From Candidatus Mediterraneibacter norwichensis (lineage in GTDB: Bacteria > Bacillota > Clostridia > Lachnospirales > Lachnospiraceae): a DNA stretch of 45,599 bases. The DNA lies in assembly GCA_019112765.1 (NCBI GenBank), contig DXIU01000129.1, positions 1-45,599 on the forward strand, read 5' to 3'. Positions 1-8,432 of this stretch are shown here, in pieces. The translations under genes and the position numbers were made by a program. The notes below the pieces were generated by a model. That model searched no databases, was not told the origin of the DNA, and saw nothing but the letters and a program-made list of their open reading frames with translations. Numbering within the stretch: position 1 is the stretch's first letter; every line of letters starts with the position of its first letter.

Positions 1-305
1 TCCTGTATATTCTATCCGTAAGAAGAATCGGAATGTTTCCAGGCTTTTCCCAATGTATGCCCCCTTCGCAATTCCTCATAAGACAAAAGGAAATGGGCAC
101 TTTAACGGCAAAGAAGTCAGGCCATCCAGCAGGCAGTACTGATGCTCTGGATTCGTTAAGCTGCAGCCGGATTCAGTCCTGTTCAACCGTTGCTTTTGCC
201 GTTAAATCTCCCTTCTGTTTTTGTTTTATGAGGAATTGCGAAAGGAACGTCTGCTTTGGAAAAACGGGAATAATCAGGAGTCCCTCCCGGATAGAATATA
301 CAGGA
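1..305. repeat. Long imperfect inverted repeat I (foldback)
   Basis: The first 18 bases (tcctgtatattctatccg) are the exact reverse complement of 288-305. Inside, cgcaattcctcata near 67-80 pairs with tatgaggaattgcg near 227-240, and tttaacggcaaa near 100-111 pairs with tttgccgttaaa near 195-206. The whole segment therefore folds into an interrupted hairpin about 300 nt long. The left end may be cut by the window edge. No open reading frame here resembles a protein. It could be a miniature foldback element or a structured non-coding RNA; the sequence does not decide between them. Confidence 0.75.
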
Positions 306-520
306 GATGCCGGGTATGGAATCCTGGTGACTCGGAGAAATCTGTCAGAAAAACCGGGGATTGGGAATCTGATGTTAATGCCTGAGATGAAGCTGTCCGA
401 ACAACGTGAGTTTTCATCTCAGGCATTGCTTTTAATCAGATCCCCAATCCCCGGTTTTTCTAAGATTTCGAAGCGGAGCCAGAATTCCATACCCGGCATC
501 TCCGTCCCATTCTATCCCGG
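288..520. repeat. Long imperfect inverted repeat II, sharing an arm with repeat I
   Basis: Bases 303-322 (ggagatgccgggtatggaat) pair perfectly with 484-503. Further in, agaaaaaccggggattggg (347-365) pairs, with small interruptions, with the segment ending near 461. cctgagatgaa (381-391) pairs with ttcatctcagg (413-423), leaving a loop of about 21 nt. The flank 288-297 can also pair with cattctatcccgg at 508-520, so the right arm of repeat I is reused as the outer left arm of repeat II. The result is a near-continuous hairpin of about 230 nt. No T-run follows either arm, so it is not a simple terminator. Confidence 0.75.
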
Positions 521-596
521 AACTTCTGAATACTTTCCGATATTTCTTAATCTACGTTCATTTCGACGAATCCGAATCTTTCATAAGTTCACAGGA

Positions 597-625
597 TTGA
601 CATACTTTCCTGCTAGGATTAGGAT
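597..625 (+). promoter_or_regulatory. Sigma-A-type promoter for the two-component operon
   Basis: TTGACA at 597-602 and TAGGAT at 620-625 are separated by 17 bases. The start codon of the response regulator lies about 70 bases downstream. Confidence 0.6.
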
Positions 626-693
626 AAAGTAAAACTGGGATGGACAGCAGAAAAAGCTGAATATACGGCAGAAACAGAAGGAGATGATCCGTG

Positions 694-1374
694 ATGGAAA
701 AGATAAAAATTCTTGTTGTAGATGATGAGAGCAGGATGCGCAAACTGGTGAAGGACTTTCTGAGCAGGGAAGGCTATACTGTTCTGGAGGCGGCAGACGG
801 CGTGGAAGCGATGGATATTTTTTATGAGGACAAAGACATTGCGCTGATTATTCTGGACGTAATGATGCCCAGGATGGACGGGTGGCAGGTGTGCCGGGAG
901 ATCCGGGAATCATCAAAAGTTCCGGTTATTATGCTGACGGCCCGGTCAGAGGAACGGGATGAGCTTCAGGGATTTGAACTTGGAGTTGATGAGTATATCT
1001 CGAAACCGTTCAGCCCGAAGATTCTGGTTGCCCGGGTGAATGCCATTCTGAGAAGAACCCTCGGGACAGACGATGGAGATGTGATATCTGCAGGCGGAAT
1101 TGTGATTGACAAGGCTGCCCATATTGTAAAGATTGACGGAAAATCCGTTGACCTCAGTTACAAGGAATTTGAGCTTCTGGCGTATTTTATAGAGAATCAG
1201 GGAATTGCCCTGTCAAGGGAAAAGATACTGAATAATGTGTGGAATTATGACTATTTTGGAGACGCGCGTACTATTGATACCCATGTAAAGAAGCTGAGAA
1301 GCAAACTGGGGGAAAAAGGAGAATATATCAGGACCATCTGGGGCATGGGCTATAAATTTGAGGTGGAAGAATGA
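694..1374 (+). CDS. OmpR/PhoB-family response regulator
   Basis: This is a DNA-binding response regulator. An N-terminal receiver domain (about residues 1-120) carries the acidic pair in LVVDDE and the phosphoacceptor Asp55 in ILDVMMP, with the switch Lys in SKPFSP. A C-terminal winged helix (about 130-225) ends in the typical RTIWGMGYKFE. The track begins at GTG 691; ATG 694 is preferred because it gives the usual MEKIKILVVDDE start. Both are served by AAGGAG at 678-683. The gene overlaps the downstream kinase by ATGA, so the two are co-translated partners. The signal sensed cannot be read from the sequence. Confidence 0.93.
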   Translation: MEKIKILVVDDESRMRKLVKDFLSREGYTVLEAADGVEAMDIFYEDKDIALIILDVMMPRMDGWQVCREIRESSKVPVIMLTARSEERDELQGFELGVDEYISKPFSPKILVARVNAILRRTLGTDDGDVISAGGIVIDKAAHIVKIDGKSVDLSYKEFELLAYFIENQGIALSREKILNNVWNYDYFGDARTIDTHVKKLRSKLGEKGEYIRTIWGMGYKFEVEE

Positions 1375-2906
1375 AACATTCAATCAGGAGACAGATAACC
1401 GTTATTTTTATCTGTGTGCTTGTCTTCATCCTCGGAAGCCTGTTTATTGTCAACATGGGATTCCTTGAGCGGTATTATTTTTCTTATAAAACCAAAGATC
1501 TTCTCGACACTTATAAGGATGTGGATCAGGCTCTCCGGAAGGACACGTTTCAGGATGATGATGTCCAGAACAACATCCTGTATCAGGTAGAAAAGATGAA
1601 TGTGGATCTGATCATTATAGACAGCAGAGGGGAAAGCGCGTTTTCTACCATAAGCGAACAGGATCCCCGTCTGCTGCAGATGCTGGCTGATTTTCAGAGT
1701 ATTGTGGAAAATGATACGGTTCCGGGCTATGTCATGCAGCAGACGGACGACTATATTCTGTACAGGACGGGCGACTGGCAGGGCAGTACAGAATACCTTA
1801 AAATGTACGGCTATTTTTCGGACAGTTCTTTCTTTATGATGCAGAGTCCTCTTGAGAGTATCCGGGAGAGCGCGGCTCTTGCGAACCGGTTCCTGATTTA
1901 TCTTGGTCTGACCGGCATCATTTTCGGCGGAGCGCTCGTCTGGTTTTTCTCAAGAAAGATAACGAAACCGATTATGGAACTTGCGGATCTGTCAAAGGAA
2001 ATGGCAAATCTGAATTTTGACGCAAGATATACCCGGGGAGGCAGCGACGAAATCGGCATTCTCGGCGAAAATTTCAATAAAATGTCCGCGCAGCTTGAAA
2101 AAACGGTTTCTGAGCTTAAAGGGGCCAATAATGAGCTGAAGAAAGATATTGAACAGAAGGAAAAAATGGAAGATATGCGGAATGAATTCCTCGGCAATGT
2201 ATCTCACGAACTCAAGACGCCGATTGCTTTGATTCAGGGATATGCGGAAGGACTGAAAGAAGGCGTTAACGATGATCCCGAAAGCCGGGAATTCTACTGT
2301 GATGTTATCATGGATGAAGCCGGGAAGATGAATCAGATGGTCAAAAATCTGCTGACTCTGAATCAGCTGGAATTCGGATCGGATGAAGTCGTGTTTGAGA
2401 GGTTTGACATCGTGAGACTTGTCCGGGGGGTGATTGCCAGCTGTGAAATTCTGATTCAGCAGGCGGAGGCCGAAGTGGATTTTGTGTCCGAAAATCAGAT
2501 TTATGTGTGGGCAGACGAATTTAAGACAGAGCAGGTTGTGAGAAACTATCTGACCAACGCCATCCATCATGTGGAAAATGAAAAGCGGATTGAAGTAAAG
2601 ATACGCAAAGACAGCGGCAAGGTGCGGGTATCGGTGTTTAACAGCGGAAAACCCATACCGGAGGAAGATCTGCCGAAACTCTGGGACAAATTTTATAAAG
2701 TGGATAAGGCGCATACGAGGGAATACGGCGGAAATGGAATCGGTCTCTCCATTGTAAAAGCGATCATGGAGTCCTTCCACCAGCAGTATGGCGTGAAAAA
2801 TTTTGATAATGGCGTGGAATTCTGGTTTGAACTGGACGCGCAGGACATACATGAACAGATTCAGGAAACAGTTCCGCCTGCTTTGCCCGGCACGCCGTCG
2901 GAGTAA
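1371..2906 (+). CDS. HAMP-domain sensor histidine kinase
   Basis: This is a membrane sensor kinase, cognate to the preceding regulator because the genes overlap (ATGA). One membrane segment lies near residues 9-29, followed by an extracytoplasmic sensor region of about 140 residues and a second membrane segment near 173-195. A HAMP linker follows, then a HisKA domain with phosphoacceptor His279 in NVSHELKTP. The HATPase domain has an N box (YLTNAIHH) and a G box (GNGIGLSIV). The sensor region has no motif I recognise, so the stimulus is unknown; cell-envelope sensing is a common role for this architecture but is only a guess. Length (511 aa) is normal and the gene looks intact. Confidence 0.92.
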   Translation: MKHSIRRQITVIFICVLVFILGSLFIVNMGFLERYYFSYKTKDLLDTYKDVDQALRKDTFQDDDVQNNILYQVEKMNVDLIIIDSRGESAFSTISEQDPRLLQMLADFQSIVENDTVPGYVMQQTDDYILYRTGDWQGSTEYLKMYGYFSDSSFFMMQSPLESIRESAALANRFLIYLGLTGIIFGGALVWFFSRKITKPIMELADLSKEMANLNFDARYTRGGSDEIGILGENFNKMSAQLEKTVSELKGANNELKKDIEQKEKMEDMRNEFLGNVSHELKTPIALIQGYAEGLKEGVNDDPESREFYCDVIMDEAGKMNQMVKNLLTLNQLEFGSDEVVFERFDIVRLVRGVIASCEILIQQAEAEVDFVSENQIYVWADEFKTEQVVRNYLTNAIHHVENEKRIEVKIRKDSGKVRVSVFNSGKPIPEEDLPKLWDKFYKVDKAHTREYGGNGIGLSIVKAIMESFHQQYGVKNFDNGVEFWFELDAQDIHEQIQETVPPALPGTPSE

Positions 2907-2947
2907 AGCGTCAGAACTATGATGAAGTAAAGTGATAAAATTTCAGC

Positions 2948-2976
2948 TTTACATCCGAGCAAAAATGCGGTAAAAT
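2948..2976 (+). promoter_or_regulatory. Sigma-A-type promoter for the AGCS symporter
   Basis: TTTACA at 2948-2953 and TAAAAT at 2971-2976 are 17 bases apart. Transcription would begin near 2983, leaving a leader of about 180 nt before the symporter gene. Confidence 0.65.
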
Positions 2977-2982
2977 ATCCTT

Positions 2983-3161
2983 TGTTAATAAAAAATACTT
3001 TGGGGCATACGGTATGCCAACTGGCAACAGTCGGTATTGCGTATGCCTCATCTGTTATAGTGGTTATTGTGTCTGCGATACAATGCTGTACCGCGCTGCA
3101 GAGAAACGTATCAGCGGAGCGCTCAGGCTGCTGTGATGAGAGAAAACAGGAGGGAATTATA
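2983..3161 (+). promoter_or_regulatory. Structured 5' leader of the AGCS symporter
   Basis: The predicted transcript has about 180 untranslated bases. ggcatacg (3003-3010) can pair with the adjacent cggtatgcc to make a short hairpin, or with cgtatgcc at about 3040-3047 to make a longer one; the two are mutually exclusive. No glycine-riboswitch core or T-box sequence is visible. The reading frame stays open through the leader, so the ORF track starts at 2982, but nothing there has a ribosome binding site before the one at 3148-3153. Confidence 0.35.
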
Positions 3162-4568
3162 ATGTACGAGCAGATTTATAATGCGGTTGAATCTGTAGAC
3201 AATGTTGTCTGGGGATGGGGAATGATTATACTTCTTCTGGGAACGCATCTGTTCCTGACCATCCGCACAGGATTTATCCAGCGTAAGACGATAACAAAGG
3301 GAATACCGCTGTCCGTCTCAAAAGAAGACGACGCTGACGGGGAGGTCAGCCAGTTCGGAGCGCTGGCGACGGCACTGGCGTCTACAATCGGAACAGGAAA
3401 TATTATCGGTGTCGGAACCGCAATCGCTCTGGGCGGCCCGGGAGCAGTGCTCTGGTGCTGGCTCACAGGTGTGTTTGGTATTGCGACAAAATACGCAGAA
3501 TCACTTATTGCTGTAAAATATCGTGTCAAGACGACTGACGGGCGTATGCAGGGCGGAGCTATGTACGCTCTGGAACGCGGGCTGAATATGAAATGGCTGG
3601 GAATGCTCTTCGCGGTTTTTGCCGGGTTTGCCTCTTTTGGAATCGGATGTGCGACGCAGGTAAATGCCATTGCGGAAGTGTGCAGTACGAACCTCGGTAT
3701 TGAGCCCTGGATTGTCGGTCTGGTTATTGCGGTTCTGACAGCGTTTGTTATTTTCGGAGGAATCAAAAGCATTGCAAGTGTGTGCGAGAAGCTTGTTCCG
3801 TTCATGGCGTTTTTCTATGTGCTGGGCTGTCTTATCATCCTTTGCATTAATCATGAATATATTATCCTTACGGTTCAGACAATATGTCAGCTTGCCTTTG
3901 CAGATGAGGGAGCTGTGGTCGGCGGTCTGGTCGGCGGCGGTCTTCGTTGCGCAATCCAGTATGGAGTGGCAAGAGGTCTTTTCTCCAACGAATCCGGCAT
4001 GGGTTCAGCGCCGATTGCGGCTGCGGCGGCAAAAACAAGAAATCCGGTGCGCCAGGCGCTTGTATCCTCTACGGGAACATTCTGGGATACGGTTGTTGTC
4101 TGTCTGATGACAGGGCTTGTGCTTGTATCAACTATGCTTAAGAACCCGGATCTTCTTGCGTCAGTAGACAATGGAGGCCAGCTTACAACTATGGCGTTTG
4201 CTCAGATCCCGTACCTCGGTCCGTTTATTCTTGTGGTAGGTATTATCACATTTGCGTATTCTACGATCCTCGGCTGGGCTTATTACGGAGAACGCTGCGT
4301 GGAGTATTTCTCAGGAAAGATCGGCCTGATTCCATACAGAGTGCTTTACATTATCGTTGCGCTGATCGCACCTGTACTGGCGCTTGATCTTGTATGGCTG
4401 ATTGCCGACATTCTCAATGCGCTGATGGCAATCCCGAACCTGATCGCTGTGCTTCTGCTCTCGCCGGTGATCGTGAAAGAAACGAAAAAATATATTAATA
4501 ATCTGGACGCGGTAGATGATACACCAATTCCGGTAGTCAAGACCGGTATCGGAAACGACAAAAAGTAA
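3162..4568 (+). CDS. AGCS-family sodium:alanine/glycine symporter
   Basis: This is a 468-aa polytopic membrane protein of the alanine-or-glycine:cation symporter family, importing small neutral amino acids with sodium. The family signature is clear in the first third (ALASTIGTGNIIGVGTAI, then GGPGAVLWCWLTG and TKYAESLIAVKYR), as is the later GLFSNESGMGSAPIAAA segment. About ten hydrophobic helices are evident. The start is set at ATG 3162, seven to eight bases behind AGGAGG (3148-3153). The track's extra 60 N-terminal residues come from the untranslated leader. The gene has its own promoter and stands alone between a two-component system and hisH. The exact substrate is inferred from the family. 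Confidence 0.93.
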   Translation: MYEQIYNAVESVDNVVWGWGMIILLLGTHLFLTIRTGFIQRKTITKGIPLSVSKEDDADGEVSQFGALATALASTIGTGNIIGVGTAIALGGPGAVLWCWLTGVFGIATKYAESLIAVKYRVKTTDGRMQGGAMYALERGLNMKWLGMLFAVFAGFASFGIGCATQVNAIAEVCSTNLGIEPWIVGLVIAVLTAFVIFGGIKSIASVCEKLVPFMAFFYVLGCLIILCINHEYIILTVQTICQLAFADEGAVVGGLVGGGLRCAIQYGVARGLFSNESGMGSAPIAAAAAKTRNPVRQALVSSTGTFWDTVVVCLMTGLVLVSTMLKNPDLLASVDNGGQLTTMAFAQIPYLGPFILVVGIITFAYSTILGWAYYGERCVEYFSGKIGLIPYRVLYIIVALIAPVLALDLVWLIADILNALMAIPNLIAVLLLSPVIVKETKKYINNLDAVDDTPIPVVKTGIGNDKK

Positions 4569-4606
4569 TTTTTTATGGTTTCGGTTCAGAAGCGGAGGAA
4601 AACAGG

Positions 4607-5212
4607 ATGATAGCGATCATTGATTATGATGCGGGAAATATTAAGAGCGTGGAGAAAGCGCTGCATTTTCTCGGGCAGGAGGCTGTGGTGACCGGCGATA
4701 AAGAGACGATTCTTTCGGCGGAGAAAGTTATACTGCCGGGAGTGGGAGCGTTCGGCGACGCCATGAATACAATCCGGGAGAGAAGGCTGGAGAGCGTGAT
4801 CCATAGAGTTGTGGAGCAGGGCACGCCTTTTCTTGGAATATGTCTGGGCCTTCAGCTGCTCTTTGAACGCAGCGAGGAAGCTCCCGGGGCAGAAGGCCTG
4901 GGGATTCTGAAAGGGGAGATTCTGAAGATCCCTGAGAAAGAGGGAATGAAGATCCCTCACATGGGCTGGAACTCTCTTCATCTTGAACATAACGGACGGC
5001 TGTTCAGAGGAATACCGGAAGGAGCTTATGTATATTTTGTGCATTCCTATTATCTGAAAGCAGCCGATGAGCAGATCGTGAAAGCTTCGACAGACTATTG
5101 TACACATATTCATGCTTCCGTAGAGAAAGACAACGTATTTGCATGTCAGTTCCATCCGGAGAAGAGCAGTGATGTAGGGCTGCAGATACTGAAGAATTTT
5201 GTGGAACTGTAG
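4607..5212 (+). CDS. hisH: Imidazole glycerol phosphate synthase, glutaminase subunit
   Basis: HisH hydrolyses glutamine and passes ammonia to HisF, which makes imidazole glycerol phosphate and AICAR in histidine biosynthesis. It is a class I amidotransferase: nucleophile Cys79 lies in FLGICLGLQLLFE, with His183 and Glu185 in CQFHPEKSS. The N-terminus MIAIIDYDAGN is typical, and 201 aa is the usual length. hisF follows after about 50 bases, so the two subunits are co-expressed. No other his gene is in the window, so the rest of the pathway must be elsewhere. Confidence 0.96.
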   Translation: MIAIIDYDAGNIKSVEKALHFLGQEAVVTGDKETILSAEKVILPGVGAFGDAMNTIRERRLESVIHRVVEQGTPFLGICLGLQLLFERSEEAPGAEGLGILKGEILKIPEKEGMKIPHMGWNSLHLEHNGRLFRGIPEGAYVYFVHSYYLKAADEQIVKASTDYCTHIHASVEKDNVFACQFHPEKSSDVGLQILKNFVEL

Positions 5213-5264
5213 ATTTGCGCGGCTTTTGGCTCAACGCTGAAAAACAGGCGGAAAGGAAAAGATT

Positions 5265-6026
5265 ATGTTTACAAAAAGGATCATCCCCTGTCTTGATGTA
5301 AATGGGGGAAGAGTAGTAAAAGGCGTGAATTTTGTCGATCTCAAAGATGCGGGCGATCCGGTTGAGATCGCGAAAGCCTATGATAAGGCAGGAGCGGACG
5401 AGCTCGTATTTCTGGATATCACGGCGTCGTCTGATGAGAGAAAAACCGTCATTGATATGGTCCGGAAAGTGGCGGAATGTGTATTTATTCCATTTACTGT
5501 AGGCGGAGGTATCCGTACGGTAGATGATTTCCGCGCGATTCTCAGAGAGGGAGCGGACAAGATATCAATCAATTCTTCCGCGATCAATACACCGGAACTG
5601 GTCAGCAATGCGGCGGATAAATTTGGCAGTCAGTGCGTTGTAGTGGCGATTGACGCTAAGAAACGGGAGGATGGTTCCGGCTGGAACATCTATAAAAACG
5701 GCGGACGTATCGATGTGGGGATCGACGCGGTAGAGTGGGCGATGAAAGTGGAGCGTCTGGGAGCAGGGGAGATACTGCTCACCAGTATGGACTGCGACGG
5801 CACGAAAGCCGGTTATGATCTGGAGCTGACGCGTACGATTGCGGAGAATGTATCAATCCCGGTTATTGCCTCCGGAGGGGCCGGAACACTGGAACATTTC
5901 AAAGAGGCTTTAACTGCCGGGAAAGCAGACGCAGCACTGGCCGCTTCCCTGTTCCATTATAAGGAACTGGAAATCCGGCAGGTGAAGCAATATCTGCAGG
6001 AGGAAGGCGTGCCGGTAAGACTGTAG
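5265..6026 (+). CDS. hisF: Imidazole glycerol phosphate synthase, cyclase subunit
   Basis: HisF is the (beta/alpha)8-barrel cyclase that uses ammonia from HisH to convert PRFAR to imidazole glycerol phosphate and AICAR. Catalytic Asp11 is in [14 protein letters not shown], and the second catalytic Asp is in VVVAIDAKK. The phosphate-binding segments VGGGIR and ASGGAG are present. Length, 253 aa, is standard. It is preceded by hisH and by a GGAAAGG-type ribosome binding site. The hisH-hisF pair is detached from the larger his operon usually seen in Clostridia. Confidence 0.96.
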   Translation: MFTKRIIPCLDVNGGRVVKGVNFVDLKDAGDPVEIAKAYDKAGADELVFLDITASSDERKTVIDMVRKVAECVFIPFTVGGGIRTVDDFRAILREGADKISINSSAINTPELVSNAADKFGSQCVVVAIDAKKREDGSGWNIYKNGGRIDVGIDAVEWAMKVERLGAGEILLTSMDCDGTKAGYDLELTRTIAENVSIPVIASGGAGTLEHFKEALTAGKADAALAASLFHYKELEIRQVKQYLQEEGVPVRL

Positions 6027-6104
6027 AACTACCGGGATTAAAAAAGAACCGGACGGCAGCATTATGTCGTCCGGAATATCTGGACAGAAAAGAGGAACAG
6101 AGGC

Positions 6105-6773
6105 ATGGCAGGGCTGAACGGAGACTGGTATGAGGCTTTAAAAGGTGAGTTTTCAAAACCTTACTATAAAAAATTATTTGAAACAGTGAATCAGGAGTAC
6201 AGAACAAGGCTGATCTTTCCGCCGGCGGAAGATATTTTCAATGCGTTTCATCTGACTCCGCTTAAAGATGTGAAGGTTGTGATTCTCGGACAGGATCCTT
6301 ATCACAACCACGGACAGGCTCACGGGCTGTGTTTCTCTGTGCAGAAGGGAGTGGATATTCCGCCGTCGCTTGTGAATATCTATCAGGAGCTTCATGATGA
6401 TCTGGGCTGTACAATCCCGAACCACGGATGCCTTACAAAGTGGGCGCAGCAGGGCGTGCTTCTTCTCAATACAGTGCTGACTGTCAGGGCTCATCAGGCA
6501 AATTCCCACAGGGGAATCGGCTGGGAAGAGTTTACGGATGCGGCGATTATGGCGCTGAACAGCCAGGACCGCCCGATTGTGTTTATTCTCTGGGGAAGCC
6601 CGGCGCAGAGAAAAAAAGTGATGCTGAATAATCCGAATCATCTGATTCTTACAGCGCCCCACCCAAGTCCGCTGTCCGCTCATCGGGGATTTTTCGGCAG
6701 CAGGCCGTTCAGTAAGACAAACGAATTTTTAGAGAGTCACGGAGTGACGCCGATTGACTGGCAGATTGATTAA
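6105..6773 (+). CDS. ung: Uracil-DNA glycosylase (family 1)
   Basis: This enzyme removes uracil from DNA and starts base-excision repair. The water-activating motif GQDPYH is present with Asp64, and the DNA-intercalation loop HPSPLSAHRGFFGSRPFS carries the catalytic His. The uracil-pocket residues in GLCFSVQKG are also visible. Length, 222 aa, is normal for family 1. It lies about 80 bases downstream of hisF on the same strand. A hairpin (6049-6074) lies between them but lacks a T-run, so co-transcription is possible. There is no functional link to histidine synthesis. Confidence 0.96.
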   Translation: MAGLNGDWYEALKGEFSKPYYKKLFETVNQEYRTRLIFPPAEDIFNAFHLTPLKDVKVVILGQDPYHNHGQAHGLCFSVQKGVDIPPSLVNIYQELHDDLGCTIPNHGCLTKWAQQGVLLLNTVLTVRAHQANSHRGIGWEEFTDAAIMALNSQDRPIVFILWGSPAQRKKVMLNNPNHLILTAPHPSPLSAHRGFFGSRPFSKTNEFLESHGVTPIDWQID

Positions 6774-6779
6774 AAAATG

Positions 6780-6808
6780 TTGCATTTTTGCCGGATCAGC
6801 GTTATAAT
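6780..6808 (+). promoter_or_regulatory. Promoter for tRNA-Gly(CCC)
   Basis: TTGCAT at 6780-6785 and a perfect TATAAT at 6803-6808 are separated by 17 bases, ending 16 bases before the tRNA. Confidence 0.7.
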
Positions 6809-6824
6809 TCATACCGTGACAAGC

Positions 6825-6895
6825 GCAGATGTAGTTCATCGGTAGAACACCAGCTTCCCAAGCTGGGAAGGCGGGTTCGATTCCCGTCATCTGCT
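6825..6895 (+). tRNA. tRNA-Gly, anticodon CCC
   Basis: A full cloverleaf can be drawn. Acceptor GCAGATG pairs with CATCTGC, the D arm is GTTC/GAAC, and the anticodon stem CCAGC/GCTGG closes the loop TTCCCAA (anticodon CCC). The variable loop has 4 nt and the T arm contains GGTTCGATTCC. CCA is not encoded (TTAA follows). It is flanked by its own promoter and an intrinsic terminator. Confidence 0.95.
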
Positions 6896-6902
6896 TAAAG
6901 CC

Positions 6903-6943
6903 AAACCGGGAGTACTGCAGGATCAGTGTTTCCGGTTTTTCTT
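6903..6943 (+). terminator. Intrinsic terminator after tRNA-Gly(CCC)
   Basis: AAACCGG (6903-6909) pairs with CCGGTTT (6932-6938). A small inner hairpin ACTG/CAGT sits in the loop, and a T-rich run TTTTTCTTTT follows. Confidence 0.7.
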
Positions 6944-6975
6944 TTACTGTACCGTCTGTGTGGAGGAAAAAAGAT

Positions 6976-7242
6976 ATGTTTCGTTTATGGGCAAAAGAAT
7001 TTAAGGACAACAGAATGCTCCGGGATATGGTAGTCTGTGAGGAGTCGGAAGACACCCGGACGCATAAAATATTTCATGCGCTGGATGAGATCTGCTATGC
7101 ATTTGATCTGAGCAAGCCGATCTGGCTCGATTCTACCATTGACGAGTTCAAAAGGCATGCAAAAGCCAGATTTTATCAGGATAATTTCGTGGATGCGATT
7201 GATTTTGATTATCTGGAGATACAGGTTATTGAAGAAGACTGA
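6976..7242 (+). CDS. Conserved small protein of unknown function (88 aa)
   Basis: This is a soluble, acidic protein with no signal peptide or membrane segment. It contains aromatic and charged residues (FRLWAKEFK near the N-terminus, FDLSKPIWLDS in the middle, FVDAIDFDYLEIQVIEED at the end). The start is placed at ATG 6976 behind GGAGG at 6962-6966; the GTG at 6958 in the track has no ribosome binding site. I do not recognise a named domain. It lies 26 bases upstream of the PTS IIC-like gene and is probably co-transcribed with it. The clean start, clean stop and strong ribosome binding site support a real gene. Confidence 0.72.
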   Translation: MFRLWAKEFKDNRMLRDMVVCEESEDTRTHKIFHALDEICYAFDLSKPIWLDSTIDEFKRHAKARFYQDNFVDAIDFDYLEIQVIEED

Positions 7243-7268
7243 CCGGGAGCTGTTTCAGGAGGGAAAAG

Positions 7269-8324
7269 ATGAAAGGTATACTGAACCGGATTTTTGTTGA
7301 GGGGCTTGGAGGAATGACTCACGGCCTGTTTGCCACACTGATTATAGGAACAATTATTCAGCAGATCGGAACTTATGTGCCGGGGGACACGGGAGAGCTG
7401 ATCTGGCTGCTGGGAAAAACCGCGGCAGGTCTGACCGGAGCGGGTATCGGCGTGGGAGTTGCGAGAAAGCTGGATGCCGGCCAGCTGGTAATTATTTCGG
7501 CGGCTGTTGTGGGCATGATCGGAGCATTCGCGTCTCAGATTCTGTCCGGTCAGATTCTGTCAGACGGCAGCCTGGTTCTGTCGGGGCCGGGAGAACCTCT
7601 GGGGGCATTTCTGGCGGCATACATAGCCATTGAGATCGGAATTCTTATTTCCGGAAAGACAAAACTGGATATTATTCTTACGCCCCTGATCTGTATAGGA
7701 GTCGGTTCAGCTGTGGCACTTTTTGCGGGACCGCCGATTTCCCGTTTTATGATGTGGCTGGGATCTCTGATTAACTGGGGGACAGAACAGCAGCCTCTGC
7801 TCATGGGAGTGGTTGTCTCAGTTCTGATGGGTATGATTCTGACGCTTCCTATCAGCTCGGCAGCTCTGGGAGTGATTCTTAATCTGTCCGGACTTGCTGC
7901 CGGAGCCGCAACGGTGGGCTGCTGCTGCAATATGATCGGTTTTGCCGTGGCCAGTTACAGAGAAAATAAAATCGGAGGACTCCTGGCGCAGGGAATCGGA
8001 ACATCAATGCTTCAGGTCCCCAATATTGTGCGTCATCCGCAGATCTGGATCCCGGCCATTGTATCCAGCGCGGTTCTCGGACCGGTGGGAACCGTGGTTC
8101 TCCACATGACAAACAATGCCACAGGATCCGGCATGGGCACGGCGGGACTGGTAGGGCCGCTTATGACATGGCAGGTGATGACACAGTCAGAGGCAGGGAC
8201 AATCGTACTGTTTAAGATCATATTGATTCAGTTTCTTCTCCCGGCGGTGGTGACGCTGCTTGTATCCGAGTTTATGAGAAAGAAAAAGTGGATACGTTTC
8301 GGGGATATGAAGCTGGAACTGTGA
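7269..8324 (+). CDS. PTS-type IIC membrane protein (PTS_EIIC_2-like)
   Basis: This is a 351-aa integral membrane protein rich in Gly/Ala helices. The opening GILNRIFVEGLGGMTHGLF and the block GVGVARKLDAGQLVIISAA fit the PF13303-type IIC family, stand-alone relatives of phosphotransferase permeases. No IIA or IIB phosphorylation domain is fused to it and none lies next to it. Its substrate and its dependence on the phosphotransferase system are therefore unknown. The ribosome binding site is GGAGG just before ATG 7269. It shares an operon with the 88-aa unknown protein upstream, and a separate promoter precedes the next gene. Confidence 0.78.
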   Translation: MKGILNRIFVEGLGGMTHGLFATLIIGTIIQQIGTYVPGDTGELIWLLGKTAAGLTGAGIGVGVARKLDAGQLVIISAAVVGMIGAFASQILSGQILSDGSLVLSGPGEPLGAFLAAYIAIEIGILISGKTKLDIILTPLICIGVGSAVALFAGPPISRFMMWLGSLINWGTEQQPLLMGVVVSVLMGMILTLPISSAALGVILNLSGLAAGAATVGCCCNMIGFAVASYRENKIGGLLAQGIGTSMLQVPNIVRHPQIWIPAIVSSAVLGPVGTVVLHMTNNATGSGMGTAGLVGPLMTWQVMTQSEAGTIVLFKIILIQFLLPAVVTLLVSEFMRKKKWIRFGDMKLEL

Positions 8325-8367
8325 TTACCTGCAAAAATTAAAAAGCTCTAAAAAAAGAGTGAACTCT

Positions 8368-8396
8368 GTGACAGGAGACACAAAATATGGTATACT
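8368..8396 (+). promoter_or_regulatory. Promoter for the alarmone synthetase
   Basis: GTGACA at 8368-8373 and TATACT at 8391-8396 are 17 bases apart. TG one base before the -10 hexamer makes it an extended -10 promoter. Confidence 0.6.
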
Positions 8397-8432
8397 ATGG
8401 ACTAACATAACAACCAATGGGGGATGTCCGCG

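Noticed and set aside
33-632. 199-aa ORF in the track
   Set aside because: It reads straight through both long inverted repeats, has no ribosome binding site and looks like no protein; the palindromes explain the open frame.
1992-2852. 286-aa ORF antisense to the histidine kinase
   Set aside because: It is a shadow frame of a well-supported gene on the other strand, with no independent start signal.
3002-3161. Glycine riboswitch before the AGCS symporter
   Set aside because: The conserved aptamer core sequences are not present.
6049-6074. Hairpin CCGGACG/CGTCCGG between hisF and ung
   Set aside because: No T-run follows, so it is not called a terminator.
8344-8362. Possible terminator after the PTS IIC-like gene
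   Set aside because: The stem is only four to five pairs around an A-run, and the T-run is on the wrong strand.
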